Shown here: in pieces, positions 33,307-43,109 of the stretch
How the letters are laid out: the number at the start of each line of letters is the position of its first letter
Numbering within the stretch: position 1 is the stretch's first letter
NCBI GenBank assembly: GCA_949502025.1
Contig: CATBCG010000021.1
Location: 1 to 52,665, forward strand
Length of the DNA stretch: 52,665 bases
Direction of reading: 5' to 3'
Origin: MGBC131033 sp910585655
Lineage (GTDB): Bacteria; Bacillota; Clostridia; Lachnospirales; Lachnospiraceae
Notes under the pieces: generated by a model
The model's input: only the letters and a program-made list of their open reading frames with translations
Database searches by the model: none
Told to the model about the DNA's origin: nothing
Position numbers and translations under genes: made by a program

Positions 33307-35292
33307 ATGAGTAACATCGACACAATGTCTGTCAATGCCATCCGTGTGCTGGCAGCAGACGCAGTACAAAAAGCGAATTCAGGGCATCCGGGGCTGCCTC
33401 TTGGTTCGGCAGCTATGGCGTATGAGCTTTGGGCGCATCAGATGAACCACAACCCGGCAAATCCGGGCTGGCAGAACCGTGACCGTTTTATTTTATCGGG
33501 CGGGCATGGCTCTACCCTGCTGTATTCCCTGCTGCATTTGTTCGGCTATGGGCTGACGAAAGAAGATATGATGAATTTCCGTCAGTGGGGCAGTCTGACA
33601 CCAGGGCATCCGGAATATGGTCATACGGTAGGAGTAGAGGCGACGACAGGGCCGTTAGGAGCCGGGATGGCGATGGCTGTCGGTATGGCGATGGCGGAAG
33701 CGCACCTGTCCGCGAAGTTCAACAAAGAAGGCTATCCGGTAGTAGACCATTATACGTATGTATTGGGCGGAGACGGCTGTATGATGGAAGGTATTTCCTA
33801 TGAGGCATTCTCCCTGGCCGGGACGTTAAAGCTGGGTAAGCTGATTGTATTATATGATTCCAATAAAATTTCTATCGAAGGCGATACGGATATCGCATTT
33901 CAGGAGGATGTAAGGAAGCGTTTTGAAGCGTTTGGCTTCCAGACCCTGGTGGTAGAGGATGGTAATAACCTGGCAGAAATCGCGGCTGCCATTGCAGAAG
34001 CAAAGAGAGATACCAGCAGACCGACGATGATCCAGGTCAAGACCAAGATCGGTTTTGGCTGCCCGGCAAAGGAGGGCAAGGCAAGTGCGCATGGCGAGCC
34101 GCTGGGCGCTGACAATGTTACTGCCCTCAAAGAAACGTTAGGCTGGGCGTCCCAGGAACCATTTTATGTACCTCAGGAGGTTTATGACCACTACAAAGAG
34201 CTGGCTGTAAAGGGCGCAGAGGCAGAGGAAGCCTGGAACAAGCTGTTTACAGATTATTGTACAAAATTCCCGGAGATGAAGACGCTTTGGGACAAGTATC
34301 ATGACGCTGATATAGCCAAGGATTTGATCGATAACGAAGAGTTCTGGGCATATGAGGACAAGCCGGAAGCGACAAGAAACCTGTCTGGTATGGTAATCAA
34401 CCGGATCAAAGATATTATTCCGGGCTTTATCGGCGGCGCGGCTGACCTGGCACCGTCTACCAAAACCTATATGAAGGACGAAGGCGATTTTTCCGCAGAA
34501 AATTACGGCGGGCGCAACCTGCATTTTGGTGTTCGTGAGCTGGCGATGGCGGCAATCGGCAATGGTTTGGCGCTGCATGGCGGTCTGCGTGCGTTTGTTT
34601 CTACGTTTTTTGTATTTAGCGACTATGTAAAGCCGATGGCGCGTCTGTCTGCTCTGATGGGACTGCCGTTGACCTACGTACTGACGCATGACAGCATCGG
34701 AGTCGGCGAGGACGGACCGACACATGAGCCGATCGAGCAGTTGGCTGTGTTCCGTTCCATGCCGAATATGAACGTGTTCCGTCCGGCAGATGCCAAGGAA
34801 ACGATCGCCGCATGGTATCATGCCGTGACGACAACCACCGCGCCGACGGCGCTTGTTCTTACCCGTCAGAATCTGCCGCAACTGGCAGGAACCGGAAAGG
34901 ATGCCCTAAAGGGCGGCTATGTAGTGGCAGACAGCACCAAACCGGTGCCGGATGCGATTATTATGGCGAGCGGCTCCGAGGTACAGTTAGGAATTGAAGC
35001 GAAGGAAAGACTGGCAAAGGAAGGCGTGGATATCCGTGTAGTCAGTATGCCATGTATGGATCTGTTTGAGGCACAGCCGACCGATTATAAGGAAAGCGTG
35101 CTGCCAAAGAATGTCCGCGCCAGAGTAGCGGTTGAAGCGCTCAGTGATTTTGGATGGGGACGCTACGTCGGTCTGGACGGAGCGACCGTTTCCATGAAGT
35201 CCTTTGGCGCCTCTGCCCCGGCGAACGTTCTGTTTGAGAAGTTCGGTATTACAACGGAAAAGGTAGTAGAGGCTGTAAAGTCTGTATTATAG
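33307..35292 (+). CDS. tkt: Transketolase
   Basis: It transfers two-carbon ketol units in the pentose phosphate pathway using thiamine diphosphate and Mg2+. The length of 661 residues is normal. Visible features are NSGHPGLPLG near the N-terminus, the TPP motif GGDGCMMEG...LYDSNKISIEG, and the Pyr-domain block THDSIGVGEDGPTHEPIEQL. I used the ATG at 33307 with GGAGGAT upstream rather than the longer frame from 33262. Its position beside glycosidase and pentose-use genes fits xylose breakdown. Confidence 0.97.
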   Translation: MSNIDTMSVNAIRVLAADAVQKANSGHPGLPLGSAAMAYELWAHQMNHNPANPGWQNRDRFILSGGHGSTLLYSLLHLFGYGLTKEDMMNFRQWGSLTPGHPEYGHTVGVEATTGPLGAGMAMAVGMAMAEAHLSAKFNKEGYPVVDHYTYVLGGDGCMMEGISYEAFSLAGTLKLGKLIVLYDSNKISIEGDTDIAFQEDVRKRFEAFGFQTLVVEDGNNLAEIAAAIAEAKRDTSRPTMIQVKTKIGFGCPAKEGKASAHGEPLGADNVTALKETLGWASQEPFYVPQEVYDHYKELAVKGAEAEEAWNKLFTDYCTKFPEMKTLWDKYHDADIAKDLIDNEEFWAYEDKPEATRNLSGMVINRIKDIIPGFIGGAADLAPSTKTYMKDEGDFSAENYGGRNLHFGVRELAMAAIGNGLALHGGLRAFVSTFFVFSDYVKPMARLSALMGLPLTYVLTHDSIGVGEDGPTHEPIEQLAVFRSMPNMNVFRPADAKETIAAWYHAVTTTTAPTALVLTRQNLPQLAGTGKDALKGGYVVADSTKPVPDAIIMASGSEVQLGIEAKERLAKEGVDIRVVSMPCMDLFEAQPTDYKESVLPKNVRARVAVEALSDFGWGRYVGLDGATVSMKSFGASAPANVLFEKFGITTEKVVEAVKSVL

Positions 35293-35316
35293 AAACAAGT
35301 ATTTAAAAAAGTGTGA

Positions 35317-35347
35317 AGGCAGGCTCCGAGTTTTTTGGGAGCCTGTC
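35317..35347 (+). terminator. Hairpin after transketolase
   Basis: GGCAGGCTCC and GGAGCCTGTC arms form a strong stem, but the following sequence has only a short T-rich stretch. Confidence 0.55.
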
Positions 35348-35418
35348 TGAATTTATATCAGATGAAATGGTATTGCTTTGGAAGTAGCGGTAATATGGAT
35401 GGGAGGAAGGAACAGACA

Positions 35419-36120
35419 ATGGCAAAGGTGCTGATTGTAGAGGATGAGGCGAAAATAGCCCGTTTCGTTGAGCTGGAATTAAAATACGAGGGATATGAGG
35501 TAGAGGTGGAAACAGACGGAACAAGCGGGCTTGCCCGGGCGCTGCAGCCGGGGATTGACGTGTTGGTGTTGGACGTGATGCTTCCTGGTCTGTCCGGGAT
35601 GGAGGTTTGCCAAAAAATCAGAGAGAGCGGCAGCAGCTTGCCGATCATTATGCTGACGGCTAAAGATGATATCAGCGATAAAGTAAAGGGACTGGATATT
35701 GGAGCGGATGATTATATGACAAAGCCGTTTGCCATTGAGGAGCTTTTGGCGCGGATACGGGCTGCCCTAAAGCGGAACAGCCGGATTGAGGAGAGCGCTT
35801 TAAAGTCGGTACAAAGTCAGAGCAGAGAGTTTTTAAAAGAGGGAAAGCTCTCGGTCAATCTGGCAGCTTATTCGGTGGAATACGATGGAGAAGAAATTTC
35901 TCTGACGAAAAAGGAGTTTGAGCTTTTGGCATATCTGCTCCGGCATAAAGGCGAGGCTGTTACTCGTGATCGTCTGCTGACCGAGGTGTGGGAATATGAA
36001 TATATGGGGGATACAAATGTCGTAGATGTGTACATCCGTTATCTCCGCCAGAAAATTGATGATCGTTTTCAGATAAAGCTGATTACAACAGTACGCGGCG
36101 TAGGGTATATGATACGGTAG
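35419..36120 (+). CDS. OmpR-family response regulator
   Basis: A receiver domain (IVEDEAKI, phospho-acceptor Asp in VLVLDVMLPG, Lys in MTKPF) is followed by a winged-helix output domain (ISLTKKEFELLAYLLRHKG, VVDVYIRYLRQKI). The 233-residue length is standard. I chose the ATG at 35419 with GGGAGGAAGG upstream. The sensor kinase gene starts 18 bases after its stop, so the pair forms an operon. Confidence 0.95.
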   Translation: MAKVLIVEDEAKIARFVELELKYEGYEVEVETDGTSGLARALQPGIDVLVLDVMLPGLSGMEVCQKIRESGSSLPIIMLTAKDDISDKVKGLDIGADDYMTKPFAIEELLARIRAALKRNSRIEESALKSVQSQSREFLKEGKLSVNLAAYSVEYDGEEISLTKKEFELLAYLLRHKGEAVTRDRLLTEVWEYEYMGDTNVVDVYIRYLRQKIDDRFQIKLITTVRGVGYMIR

Positions 36121-36138
36121 ACGAAAGGCGTATAAAAC

Positions 36139-37566
36139 ATGAAAGAACGGGCTATTGAGGCGCTCCGGCAGCTTCTGATTCGGACAGTGTTGCCTTTTCG
36201 GAAGAAACGGGAGCAGTTTTTAAGTAAATTTCGATTTTCGATTGTATTTCGGATTGGTTTAAATTATACAAAATTGTTTTTAATTTATGGTATTTTATTT
36301 TTGATGGCGTTTATCGTACTGTTTATTTTGGTAGAGGCGCATAGCAAAATGAAGCTAGCGTCTGCCTATATGGAGGAAACCAAAAAAATAGGTGCTTTGG
36401 ACGTGTCGCATTCGGACGGATATTTTGACGGCTTGGGTGTAACGCTGCAGATCAGGAAGATAGGAAACGGTCAAAGCGTCTATGACAATACCGGAGAAGA
36501 GAGCAGCCGGGCGTATTTGTTTCAGTGGATTTCCTACATTCGAGAAGAATCTCATCTGACGCTGCGCCAAAGCCGGAAGCTGACCGTGGGAGATCAAAAG
36601 TATCAGTTTGTTTTTTATCTAAATCTGGATGAAGTAGAAGAACAGCTTCGCCATCTGTTGATTCCAATGCTGTTAATGATGGCGATTATGATAGCGGTGA
36701 TTGTCCATAGCAGCGAGGATGAAAATCATCATCTGTTAGAGCCGATTGAAGTTATGGTACGGACAGCAAACCGTCTGACCGTAAACAATTTAAACCAGGA
36801 GCGGTTAAACATTGAGGGAACCAAAAATGAATTAAAGGATTTGGCAGGGACGATCAATGAAATGTTGGATCGGCTGGAATTGTCCTATGAAAGTCAGAAG
36901 CAGTTTGTTTCCGACGCGTCTCACGAGCTGCGTACGCCAATCGCCGTGATCCAGGGTTATATCAATATGTTAGACCGCTGGGGCAAACGGGACGAGGAAG
37001 TCATGGAGGAATCGATCGAGGCGATTAAAAACGAAGCCCAATCCATGCAGGAGCTGGTAGAAAAGCTGCTGTTTTTATCCCGTCATGACAAAAAAACCTT
37101 AAAGTTAAAAAAGAGATTTTTTGAAATGAGCGAAGTTGTGGAGGAGATGGTAAGGGAAACTAGGCTGGTGGCAAAAAATCGTCTGGTAGAGAACGGTCCG
37201 ATGGAAGAAGTGATTGTATATGGGGACGAGCAATCGTTAAAACAGGCGATTCGGGTCTTTATTGACAATGCAGTAAAATATACAAGGGATGGTGATTCGA
37301 TTACGATTTCCTGTCAGAATGACGAGGGGGACTGTATTATCCGGGTAGCAGATACTGGGCTTGGAATGGTGCAGGAGGATTTAAACCATATCTTTGAACG
37401 CTTTTACCGCTCCGATCAAGTAAGAAATGAAAAAATCAGTGGTCATGGACTGGGACTGTCTATAGCGAGACTGATTATCGTAAAACATACCGGGCGGATT
37501 AAGGTACGCAGCCAGTATACGGTGGGGACGACGTTTCAGATTACATTGCCGCGGGTTTCGTATTGA
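36139..37566 (+). CDS. Sensor histidine kinase
   Basis: Two membrane helices (about residues 45-68 and 170-192) flank an external sensor region. They are followed by a HAMP-like linker, the phospho-acceptor region (SDASHELRTPIAV) and an ATPase domain with N box (FIDNAVKYT), G1 (VADTGLGM) and G2 (GHGLGLSIARL). The 475-residue protein is the partner of the upstream OmpR regulator. The signal sensed is not readable. A terminator follows. Confidence 0.95.
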   Translation: MKERAIEALRQLLIRTVLPFRKKREQFLSKFRFSIVFRIGLNYTKLFLIYGILFLMAFIVLFILVEAHSKMKLASAYMEETKKIGALDVSHSDGYFDGLGVTLQIRKIGNGQSVYDNTGEESSRAYLFQWISYIREESHLTLRQSRKLTVGDQKYQFVFYLNLDEVEEQLRHLLIPMLLMMAIMIAVIVHSSEDENHHLLEPIEVMVRTANRLTVNNLNQERLNIEGTKNELKDLAGTINEMLDRLELSYESQKQFVSDASHELRTPIAVIQGYINMLDRWGKRDEEVMEESIEAIKNEAQSMQELVEKLLFLSRHDKKTLKLKKRFFEMSEVVEEMVRETRLVAKNRLVENGPMEEVIVYGDEQSLKQAIRVFIDNAVKYTRDGDSITISCQNDEGDCIIRVADTGLGMVQEDLNHIFERFYRSDQVRNEKISGHGLGLSIARLIIVKHTGRIKVRSQYTVGTTFQITLPRVSY

Positions 37567-37568
37567 GG

Positions 37569-37605
37569 AAATCGGCATGACCAAAAGACTGGTCATGCCG
37601 ATTTT
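37569..37605. terminator. Intrinsic terminator
   Basis: AAATCGGCATGACC and GGTCATGCCGATTTT form a long perfect stem with a short loop. It separates the kinase from the convergent lacI gene. Confidence 0.88.
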
Positions 37606-37642
37606 GACTGCGTTATAGTCTATCCATATTTAAGGCTCAATC

Positions 37643-38734
37643 TTATTCGATTTCTCTTTGCAAACTTATCTGAGTACTCTCCCGTACGACCAGCTCTGTC
37701 CCCAGCCTGACATGCCGGTAGCGGCAGCCTGGATGTTCCAGACAGAAGATAAGCTGTTCGGCTACGGCGGCGCCTAGTTCCGGTTCGTAGGTATGGACAC
37801 TGGTCAGAGGGGGCTCTAACAGCGCGGCAAAGGGCTGATCGTCAAAACCAATCACGGAAATATCTCTGCCAGGAATAAGATGGTGGCTGCGAAGCGCCCG
37901 CATCAAAGAGGCGGCAGTCAGGTCACTGTCGCAAAGAAAAGCGGTCGCCGTCGGAAGTCCCTGCTCCAGCCAGGCATGCAGTCTGGAAAGCCAGTATTCC
38001 GAAAGTTCCGTACCAGTGAGGATTCGTTTCTGATTGATTTCAGAGCTGCCGTTGCAATCGTTTTCTGCGGCAGGACGACGGTCTGCCATTGTGATATCCA
38101 CACGTTCTCCGTATTCCAGTTCTTTTTCCTGAATGGCAAACCGATAAGCCTGGTAACGTTCCTGTCCTGGTATTCCTTCCAACGAGTGGACATAACCGAT
38201 TTTGGTATGACCAAGGGAAACTAGGTGGGCGATGCCAGCCTGAATTCCGTAAAAGTTGTCGTGAGAAACCGTATTGACCGGGAATGCGGAAAAGGAATTG
38301 CCGGCGATAACAAAGGGAATTCCTCTTTGCTGGTATTCGGTCAGTTCCTGCGGGCTGATACCGGCTCCTAATATGATGCTGCCGTTTGCCGAAGGTCGGG
38401 AGGAGAAGCCTGGCTCCGTAGGGTGAAAGGAGCCGGAGAGCGTATAGCCATGGCGGCTGATCGTTTCCGTGACGGCATCTAAAAATTGCCGATAGTATGG
38501 AATTTCCTCCGGAGCAGCGCTGCGGCTGTAATACGTATAGTCTAGGACTTCGATCACGCCTTTCGAGGAAGCCGCATTTAAGCGGCTCATATCATAGCCT
38601 CGTATCCTGGCTTCCTCTAAGATACGCGCCCTGGTTTCGCTGGAAATACCCGGCTTACCTCGCAGGGCGACAGAAACCGATGCTACGCTGACCTCTAACA
38701 ACTCTGCCAGCTCTCTCATAGAAATACCTGCCAT
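37643..38734 (-). CDS. LacI-family transcriptional repressor
   Basis: The 363 residues begin with a LacI helix-turn-helix (MRELAELLEVSVASVSVALRG, trimmed here to its core SVASVSVALRG) followed by a periplasmic-binding-protein-like effector domain (about 60-340, with YVHSLEGIPGQERYQAYRFA and VIGFDDQPFA in parts). It follows the DUF4038-type glycosidase gene by 35 bases on the same strand, so they should share a transcript. It probably regulates both divergent promoters at 40526-40650. Confidence 0.94.
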   Translation of the reverse strand: MAGISMRELAELLEVSVASVSVALRGKPGISSETRARILEEARIRGYDMSRLNAASSKGVIEVLDYTYYSRSAAPEEIPYYRQFLDAVTETISRHGYTLSGSFHPTEPGFSSRPSANGSIILGAGISPQELTEYQQRGIPFVIAGNSFSAFPVNTVSHDNFYGIQAGIAHLVSLGHTKIGYVHSLEGIPGQERYQAYRFAIQEKELEYGERVDITMADRRPAAENDCNGSSEINQKRILTGTELSEYWLSRLHAWLEQGLPTATAFLCDSDLTAASLMRALRSHHLIPGRDISVIGFDDQPFAALLEPPLTSVHTYEPELGAAVAEQLIFCLEHPGCRYRHVRLGTELVVRESTQISLQREIE

Positions 38735-38769
38735 ATGCTCCTCCTATGTTACCAAGGTTAAACATGTTG

Positions 38770-40392
38770 TTAATCGTTCTTTTTTACTACCAGTACCCAG
38801 TCTCCGCCTTCGCTGCGCGCCGGGGCATCCCAACAACCATCCTCCGGGGTGATGTCGGCAGCGATGACTGTCCGGTTTCTGGTACGTGGATCGAACCACT
38901 CTGCGGTATAGGTGCCTTCCGAAAGACCGGAAATCCGGCATCCGCCGCGCGTCAGCTCGTTGTAATAAATGATGAAGCGGCTGCGATCCGGCATAGCGGT
39001 AGCCAAATGGCTGAATAAATTTACTTCGTCGGTTTCGCTGGAAACGCCGAACGGCGATACGGTAGCGACCGGAACCGGCAGCAGCTCTTCAAAATGTTCT
39101 TCTTCATAAAATTTCTTCATATAGCCCATCTGGACAGCGCCGATTCCGTCGATTGCTTCATACCAAGGAATTCCGAATTTATTAAACGCATTAAACGGGT
39201 TCGGCTGTTCCGGTTTTTCCCATACGTTGTCCCAAATACCCTGTGCGCCGTAAGTATAGCCGCAGGCGCCGCATTGTATGGCGGTATATGCCACCCGGCG
39301 AACCATGTCGGCGGTACAAAGTCTGGTGCCGTTTTCCTCTAAAGTAGAACAGAATTCATACAGGCTTTCCCCTTCTACAAACGGTTTGTCAGGATGCTCC
39401 TTGCGGTACTGGCGGAAATATTGGGCGCTGACCGGGAAGTCGCCATGCCCGGCTTGGTTTAAGGTAAAATCAAACCAGGCTTCGTCGTAGTAATAATCGG
39501 AAAACGGACGATGGTTATCATAGTGGGCGGTCTGCAGTGTGCCGTAGCTGTCGATTTCCTCGATATACAGAGCGATCTTCCGCCATTCGTTGATAAACTG
39601 GGAGCGTGCCGGTTCCGGGGAATAGCCTGCCACCTCTCCGGCAAGCGTCCATACCATCGGCAGAGCGCCGTAACGGGCGATCATATAACGAGCCATATTT
39701 TTCCAGAGCGGAACTTGATCCAAAATAGACATAAACCAGGCGAAGCCCAGGGCGTTGACCAGCCCAAGGTCAGCCAGATAATACATCCGGCGATCCAGTT
39801 CGTTTTGATAAAACTCTACATTTGGCAGCGTCCCAAGCTGTCCGTCCACCCAGTAGACGGATTTCCCGTTGTTTCTGGCAGGATCGCTGCGGAGGTTTGT
39901 CTGGTAAACCGTAAAGCCCTGTTCAGCACGGCGATCTGCCATTCCGCGGAACATACTGCTCATCTGCGGATGGTTCGACTCGTCATAACGCTCCTGGTAA
40001 GCAAAAGCCCAGTGAGTGTCGCCCAGCCAGAAAAATGGGGTGCCGTCGTGATAAGAAAGAAAACGCTTGGACGGATCGACCTTTAAAAAACCGTGCTGGT
40101 AAATCGGCAGATCGCCGTCATAAGCGCTGCAAAGGATGGTTCCGCATTCTTCGGCAATCCCGGTTTCCTTTGGGGCGTTTATCGTCCAGTTCCAGACGCC
40201 GACAGCAGTCGGAGCAAAGGCAATCTTGTAGCTGCGTCCGCCGTCCCAGTAGGCTTCTCGAATGATTTGCTCGCCGCCTGGTCCGGTAAAGACAGCCTTT
40301 ATACTGACGTCGAGAAACGGATTGGCATAGTCACAGGCGATTTCATAAGGAATGATAACCTGACGCCAGGTCTGTGCAGTAAGTTCTTTCAT
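38770..40392 (-). CDS. DUF5060/DUF4038 glycoside hydrolase (apiosidase-like)
   Basis: The 540-residue protein has an N-terminal beta domain of DUF5060 type (residues about 1-75), a TIM-barrel of DUF4038 type (about 85-400, with PFFWLGDTHWAFAYQERY and MVWTLAGEVAGY), and a C-terminal beta domain (about 430-540) like DUF5605. Relatives in this group include GH140 apiosidases. There is no signal peptide, so its substrate is probably an imported glycoside. ATG follows ATAGGAGG. First gene of an operon with lacI. Confidence 0.8.
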   Translation of the reverse strand: MKELTAQTWRQVIIPYEIACDYANPFLDVSIKAVFTGPGGEQIIREAYWDGGRSYKIAFAPTAVGVWNWTINAPKETGIAEECGTILCSAYDGDLPIYQHGFLKVDPSKRFLSYHDGTPFFWLGDTHWAFAYQERYDESNHPQMSSMFRGMADRRAEQGFTVYQTNLRSDPARNNGKSVYWVDGQLGTLPNVEFYQNELDRRMYYLADLGLVNALGFAWFMSILDQVPLWKNMARYMIARYGALPMVWTLAGEVAGYSPEPARSQFINEWRKIALYIEEIDSYGTLQTAHYDNHRPFSDYYYDEAWFDFTLNQAGHGDFPVSAQYFRQYRKEHPDKPFVEGESLYEFCSTLEENGTRLCTADMVRRVAYTAIQCGACGYTYGAQGIWDNVWEKPEQPNPFNAFNKFGIPWYEAIDGIGAVQMGYMKKFYEEEHFEELLPVPVATVSPFGVSSETDEVNLFSHLATAMPDRSRFIIYYNELTRGGCRISGLSEGTYTAEWFDPRTRNRTVIAADITPEDGCWDAPARSEGGDWVLVVKKND

Positions 40393-40441
40393 AACATGAT
40401 ACCTCCTATTAAAGTTGTTGCGTTTGCGGATACGTTAAAAT

Positions 40442-40489
40442 GTTAGGTTTGTTAAGTTGAGCTTGTTAAAAGTGTTAGGTATGTTAGGT
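40442..40489. promoter_or_regulatory. Three GTTAGGT heptamers in the leader of the leftward operon
   Basis: Direct copies lie at 40442-40448, 40474-40480 and 40483-40489, downstream of the leftward promoter. Two more copies lie between the divergent promoters. They are candidate regulator half-sites, possibly for the LacI protein. Confidence 0.55.
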
Positions 40490-40525
40490 CGATTAAAAAT
40501 AATATTAAAAACTCATCTATATGCT

Positions 40526-40555
40526 ATTATAACAGTGATTAAGGTTATTTGTCAA
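40526..40555 (-). promoter_or_regulatory. Promoter of the glycosidase-lacI operon
   Basis: On the minus strand TTGACA (40555-40550) and TATAAT (40531-40526) are both consensus, with an 18-base spacer. Confidence 0.85.
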
Positions 40556-40564
40556 TAAAAATTT

Positions 40565-40613
40565 ACCTAACATTTTAGTTGAATATAAATAAAAGTTTAG
40601 ATAAAAGTTAGGT
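40565..40613. promoter_or_regulatory. Inverted GTTAGGT heptamers between divergent promoters
   Basis: ACCTAAC at 40565-40571 and GTTAGGT at 40607-40613 face each other across 35 bases. Their neighbours also match (TTTACCTAAC versus GTTAGGTGAAA). Confidence 0.6.
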
Positions 40614-40621
40614 GAAATTAG

Positions 40622-40650
40622 TTGACAAACAGCAAACACAATTCTATAAT
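40622..40650 (+). promoter_or_regulatory. Promoter of the alpha/beta hydrolase gene
   Basis: TTGACA (40622-40627) and TATAAT (40645-40650) are a perfect consensus with a 17-base spacer. Confidence 0.88.
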
Positions 40651-40706
40651 GAAGGCATAGATACGATTCATAAATCCTATTTTTCAAGTAAAGGAGGAAG
40701 CTTGTT

Positions 40707-42191
40707 ATGATTCAAGAAATGAAACTGATTCCGGTACCGGAAGGAAAGCATCCGTTTGCGGCAGCAGCGGGAAAGTGTCGGTTTGATGAGATTGGCTATG
40801 TAGAGGACGAGTATTTTATGAGCGGAACTGCCAATGTATACGGAGAAGACGCCAGTCAGAATCCGGTTGTGGAGATTCCGGACGCGCCGTATACGACCAG
40901 GCTGCTGATTCGCCGTCCGCAGGATGTAAAGCGTTTTTCCGGCAATGTAGTAATCGAAGTATTAAATGCTACGGCAATGCTGGATATTGATCGGATGTGG
41001 GTGGATACCTGGAAGTTTTTCACTCGTAACGGGGACATTTATATCGGTATCAGCAGTAAGGGACAGGTCGTGGATTCCCTAAAGCGTTTTGATGCGGAGC
41101 GTTATGCACCGATTAACTGGAACAATCCGGATCGAAGCCGGACACCGCTGCCGGAGGTCAAAGACAGACCGATGATGTTTATGGAGCAGTATGAGAGCGG
41201 ATTGTTCTGGGATATGTTGATTGATTTGGCTAGACTGGTGCGGACGGAGGAGAAGAAGAACCCGCTGGCTGCCTATGTTTCGGAAAATACCCGGGAAAAT
41301 CTGGTGTTCCTGACCGGCTGGTCACAGTCCGGTAGTTATATTGCGCGGATCCTTCACTCCTTTGCTCATCAGCCGGAGATTGAAAAGGATGGACCGTTGT
41401 TTGACGGTTATTTGCTGGCAGGCTGCGGAGTGTCGGATGCGCCGATGAACGCTTATAGCACTGCCTTCCGGTTTGCCCGTAGCGGTATTCCAATGGGGAG
41501 TATCCTTGGCAGCAAGAAGCCGGTGATTGCCGTCAATACCGAGAGCGAAAATAAATATGCGTTTTGGTATGGAGATTTTGACGAACCAGAGTTTAAATTC
41601 CGTACCTGGCAGATTCCGGCTTCCAGTCATGATACTGACTATAACCTGATCGAGTATTATGAGGGCTACCAGAGAGAAGATTTGAATAAGATCGGTATCA
41701 CCAATGTCTGGGAGGGCTGTGAGGGCGAGCCGATGGACTGCCCGTATGAGCCGATTTTCAATGCTGCTTTTTATCATCTGTATAACTGGGCGCGTTATGG
41801 GATTCCGGCGCCTCATGCGCCAAAGATCGAGACTCGAATTGTGCCAAGACCAAATTCGACCAGCGGTTTCTTTGGCAACAGTGTGATCAATGTGACGGAT
41901 GCGTTCGGCAATGCAGTAGGTGGTATCCGCCATCCTGCGGTAGACTGTCCGACCGGAACTTACACGAGCTTTAGCAAACGGGCAGACGGAACCGTTCAGG
42001 AAATGTTCGGGCATGTGATGCCGTTTGCACCGGAGCAGTTAAAAGCGCTTTACGGCAATCTGGAGCATTACCGCAGTCTGGTAGAAGAAAGCACTGATAA
42101 TGCGGTAGCAAAGGGATTCGTATTGGCAGAAGATCGGGAAGAGCTAATTGAGCGTGTCGTGGCGACAGCGAAGAGACGTGGGCTGGAATAG
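40707..42191 (+). CDS. Alpha/beta hydrolase domain protein, probable carbohydrate esterase
   Basis: The 494-residue protein has a nucleophile elbow GWSQSGSY near residue 207 and no signal peptide. The conserved-looking N-terminal blocks (NVVIEVLNATAMLDIDRMW) fit the alpha/beta hydrolase domain family of PF20091 type. The substrate is unknown; the divergent glycosidase and shared heptamers suggest it removes an ester from the same imported plant glycan. AAAGGAGGAAGCTTGTT precedes the ATG. Confidence 0.75.
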   Translation: MIQEMKLIPVPEGKHPFAAAAGKCRFDEIGYVEDEYFMSGTANVYGEDASQNPVVEIPDAPYTTRLLIRRPQDVKRFSGNVVIEVLNATAMLDIDRMWVDTWKFFTRNGDIYIGISSKGQVVDSLKRFDAERYAPINWNNPDRSRTPLPEVKDRPMMFMEQYESGLFWDMLIDLARLVRTEEKKNPLAAYVSENTRENLVFLTGWSQSGSYIARILHSFAHQPEIEKDGPLFDGYLLAGCGVSDAPMNAYSTAFRFARSGIPMGSILGSKKPVIAVNTESENKYAFWYGDFDEPEFKFRTWQIPASSHDTDYNLIEYYEGYQREDLNKIGITNVWEGCEGEPMDCPYEPIFNAAFYHLYNWARYGIPAPHAPKIETRIVPRPNSTSGFFGNSVINVTDAFGNAVGGIRHPAVDCPTGTYTSFSKRADGTVQEMFGHVMPFAPEQLKALYGNLEHYRSLVEESTDNAVAKGFVLAEDREELIERVVATAKRRGLE

Positions 42192-42207
42192 AGAATAAAC
42201 GGAATAG

Positions 42208-42238
42208 AAAAAGGGAACGTGTTTCACGTTCCCTTTTT
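42208..42238. terminator. Bidirectional intrinsic terminator
   Basis: AAAAAGGGAACGTG and CACGTTCCCTTTTT form a perfect stem around a three-base loop, between convergent genes. Confidence 0.92.
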
Positions 42239-42257
42239 CTCCTTTTTTGATTGAAAT

Positions 42258-43109
42258 TTACTGTTTCAAAGGGGAAGCTGCGATCCGGCGAATATCATCC
42301 ATTCGTTCCTTTGCCATCCGATAACCATGCTCATAAGAAGAACGAAGCGTTTTGATACTTTTTTCCAGGCTTTCTAACGGATATTCCGGACGCAGAATCA
42401 TTGCCTTTCCCTCGGCTTCCAGTTGTTCGCAAAAAGCCACTGTTTCATTGTATGCTTCATGCCGCTTTAACAGCAGGTCAGCCACAGCCGGGTAGGAACG
42501 GCGCAAGGCGCGCGCTGCCAAAATATTTCGTTTATCCAGCTTTTTCTGGTAGCCTTGTGGGCGGGTAAGAACGATTAAATTCCATTCGTTTCCGTCGGCA
42601 ATGGATTTTCGGATAGGGATAGGATCGGCTACTCCTCCGTCAAAAAAGCGACCGCCTTTCATCCGTACCGGAGGGATCGCCAGAGGAATGGCGCAGGTCG
42701 CCCGCAGCGCACGAAAAGTAGAATCCATCGTTTTGCCATCAATATATTCTGCCTGCCCGGTGCGGGCATTGGTCACGCCGATAAGAAAAGAGCCCGGATA
42801 GGCATAAAACGTTTCATAGTCAAAGGGAACCAGTTTATTTGGAATCTCATCAAAAATAAAATTCATTCCAAACATACTGCCGTCACTCCGCAGATTTCCG
42901 GCGCCGACATACCGTCTGTCGCTCCGGTATTTCATAGCGATTTCCAGGTTTCGTCCCCGTTGCCGGGAAACATAGGAAATCGCGTCGCTGATACCTGCCG
43001 ATACACCAATACAATAGGGAAATAAAATATCTTCATCTAAAAGGGCGTCCATCACGCCGCAGCTAAAAATTGGGCGAAAAGTGCCGCCCTCTAAAATCAA
43101 GCCAGCCAT
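42258..43109 (-). CDS. Patatin-like phospholipase
   Basis: This is an RssA-type acyl hydrolase of 283 residues. It has an oxyanion-hole Gly-rich start (LILEGGTFRPIFSCG), the nucleophile motif GVSAG near residue 38 and the catalytic Asp in FFDGGVADPIP. It probably acts on membrane lipids or acyl esters in the cytoplasm. The ATG follows AAGGAGGCTTGAATGGCTT. It is a single-gene unit. Confidence 0.92.
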   Translation of the reverse strand: MAGLILEGGTFRPIFSCGVMDALLDEDILFPYCIGVSAGISDAISYVSRQRGRNLEIAMKYRSDRRYVGAGNLRSDGSMFGMNFIFDEIPNKLVPFDYETFYAYPGSFLIGVTNARTGQAEYIDGKTMDSTFRALRATCAIPLAIPPVRMKGGRFFDGGVADPIPIRKSIADGNEWNLIVLTRPQGYQKKLDKRNILAARALRRSYPAVADLLLKRHEAYNETVAFCEQLEAEGKAMILRPEYPLESLEKSIKTLRSSYEHGYRMAKERMDDIRRIAASPLKQ

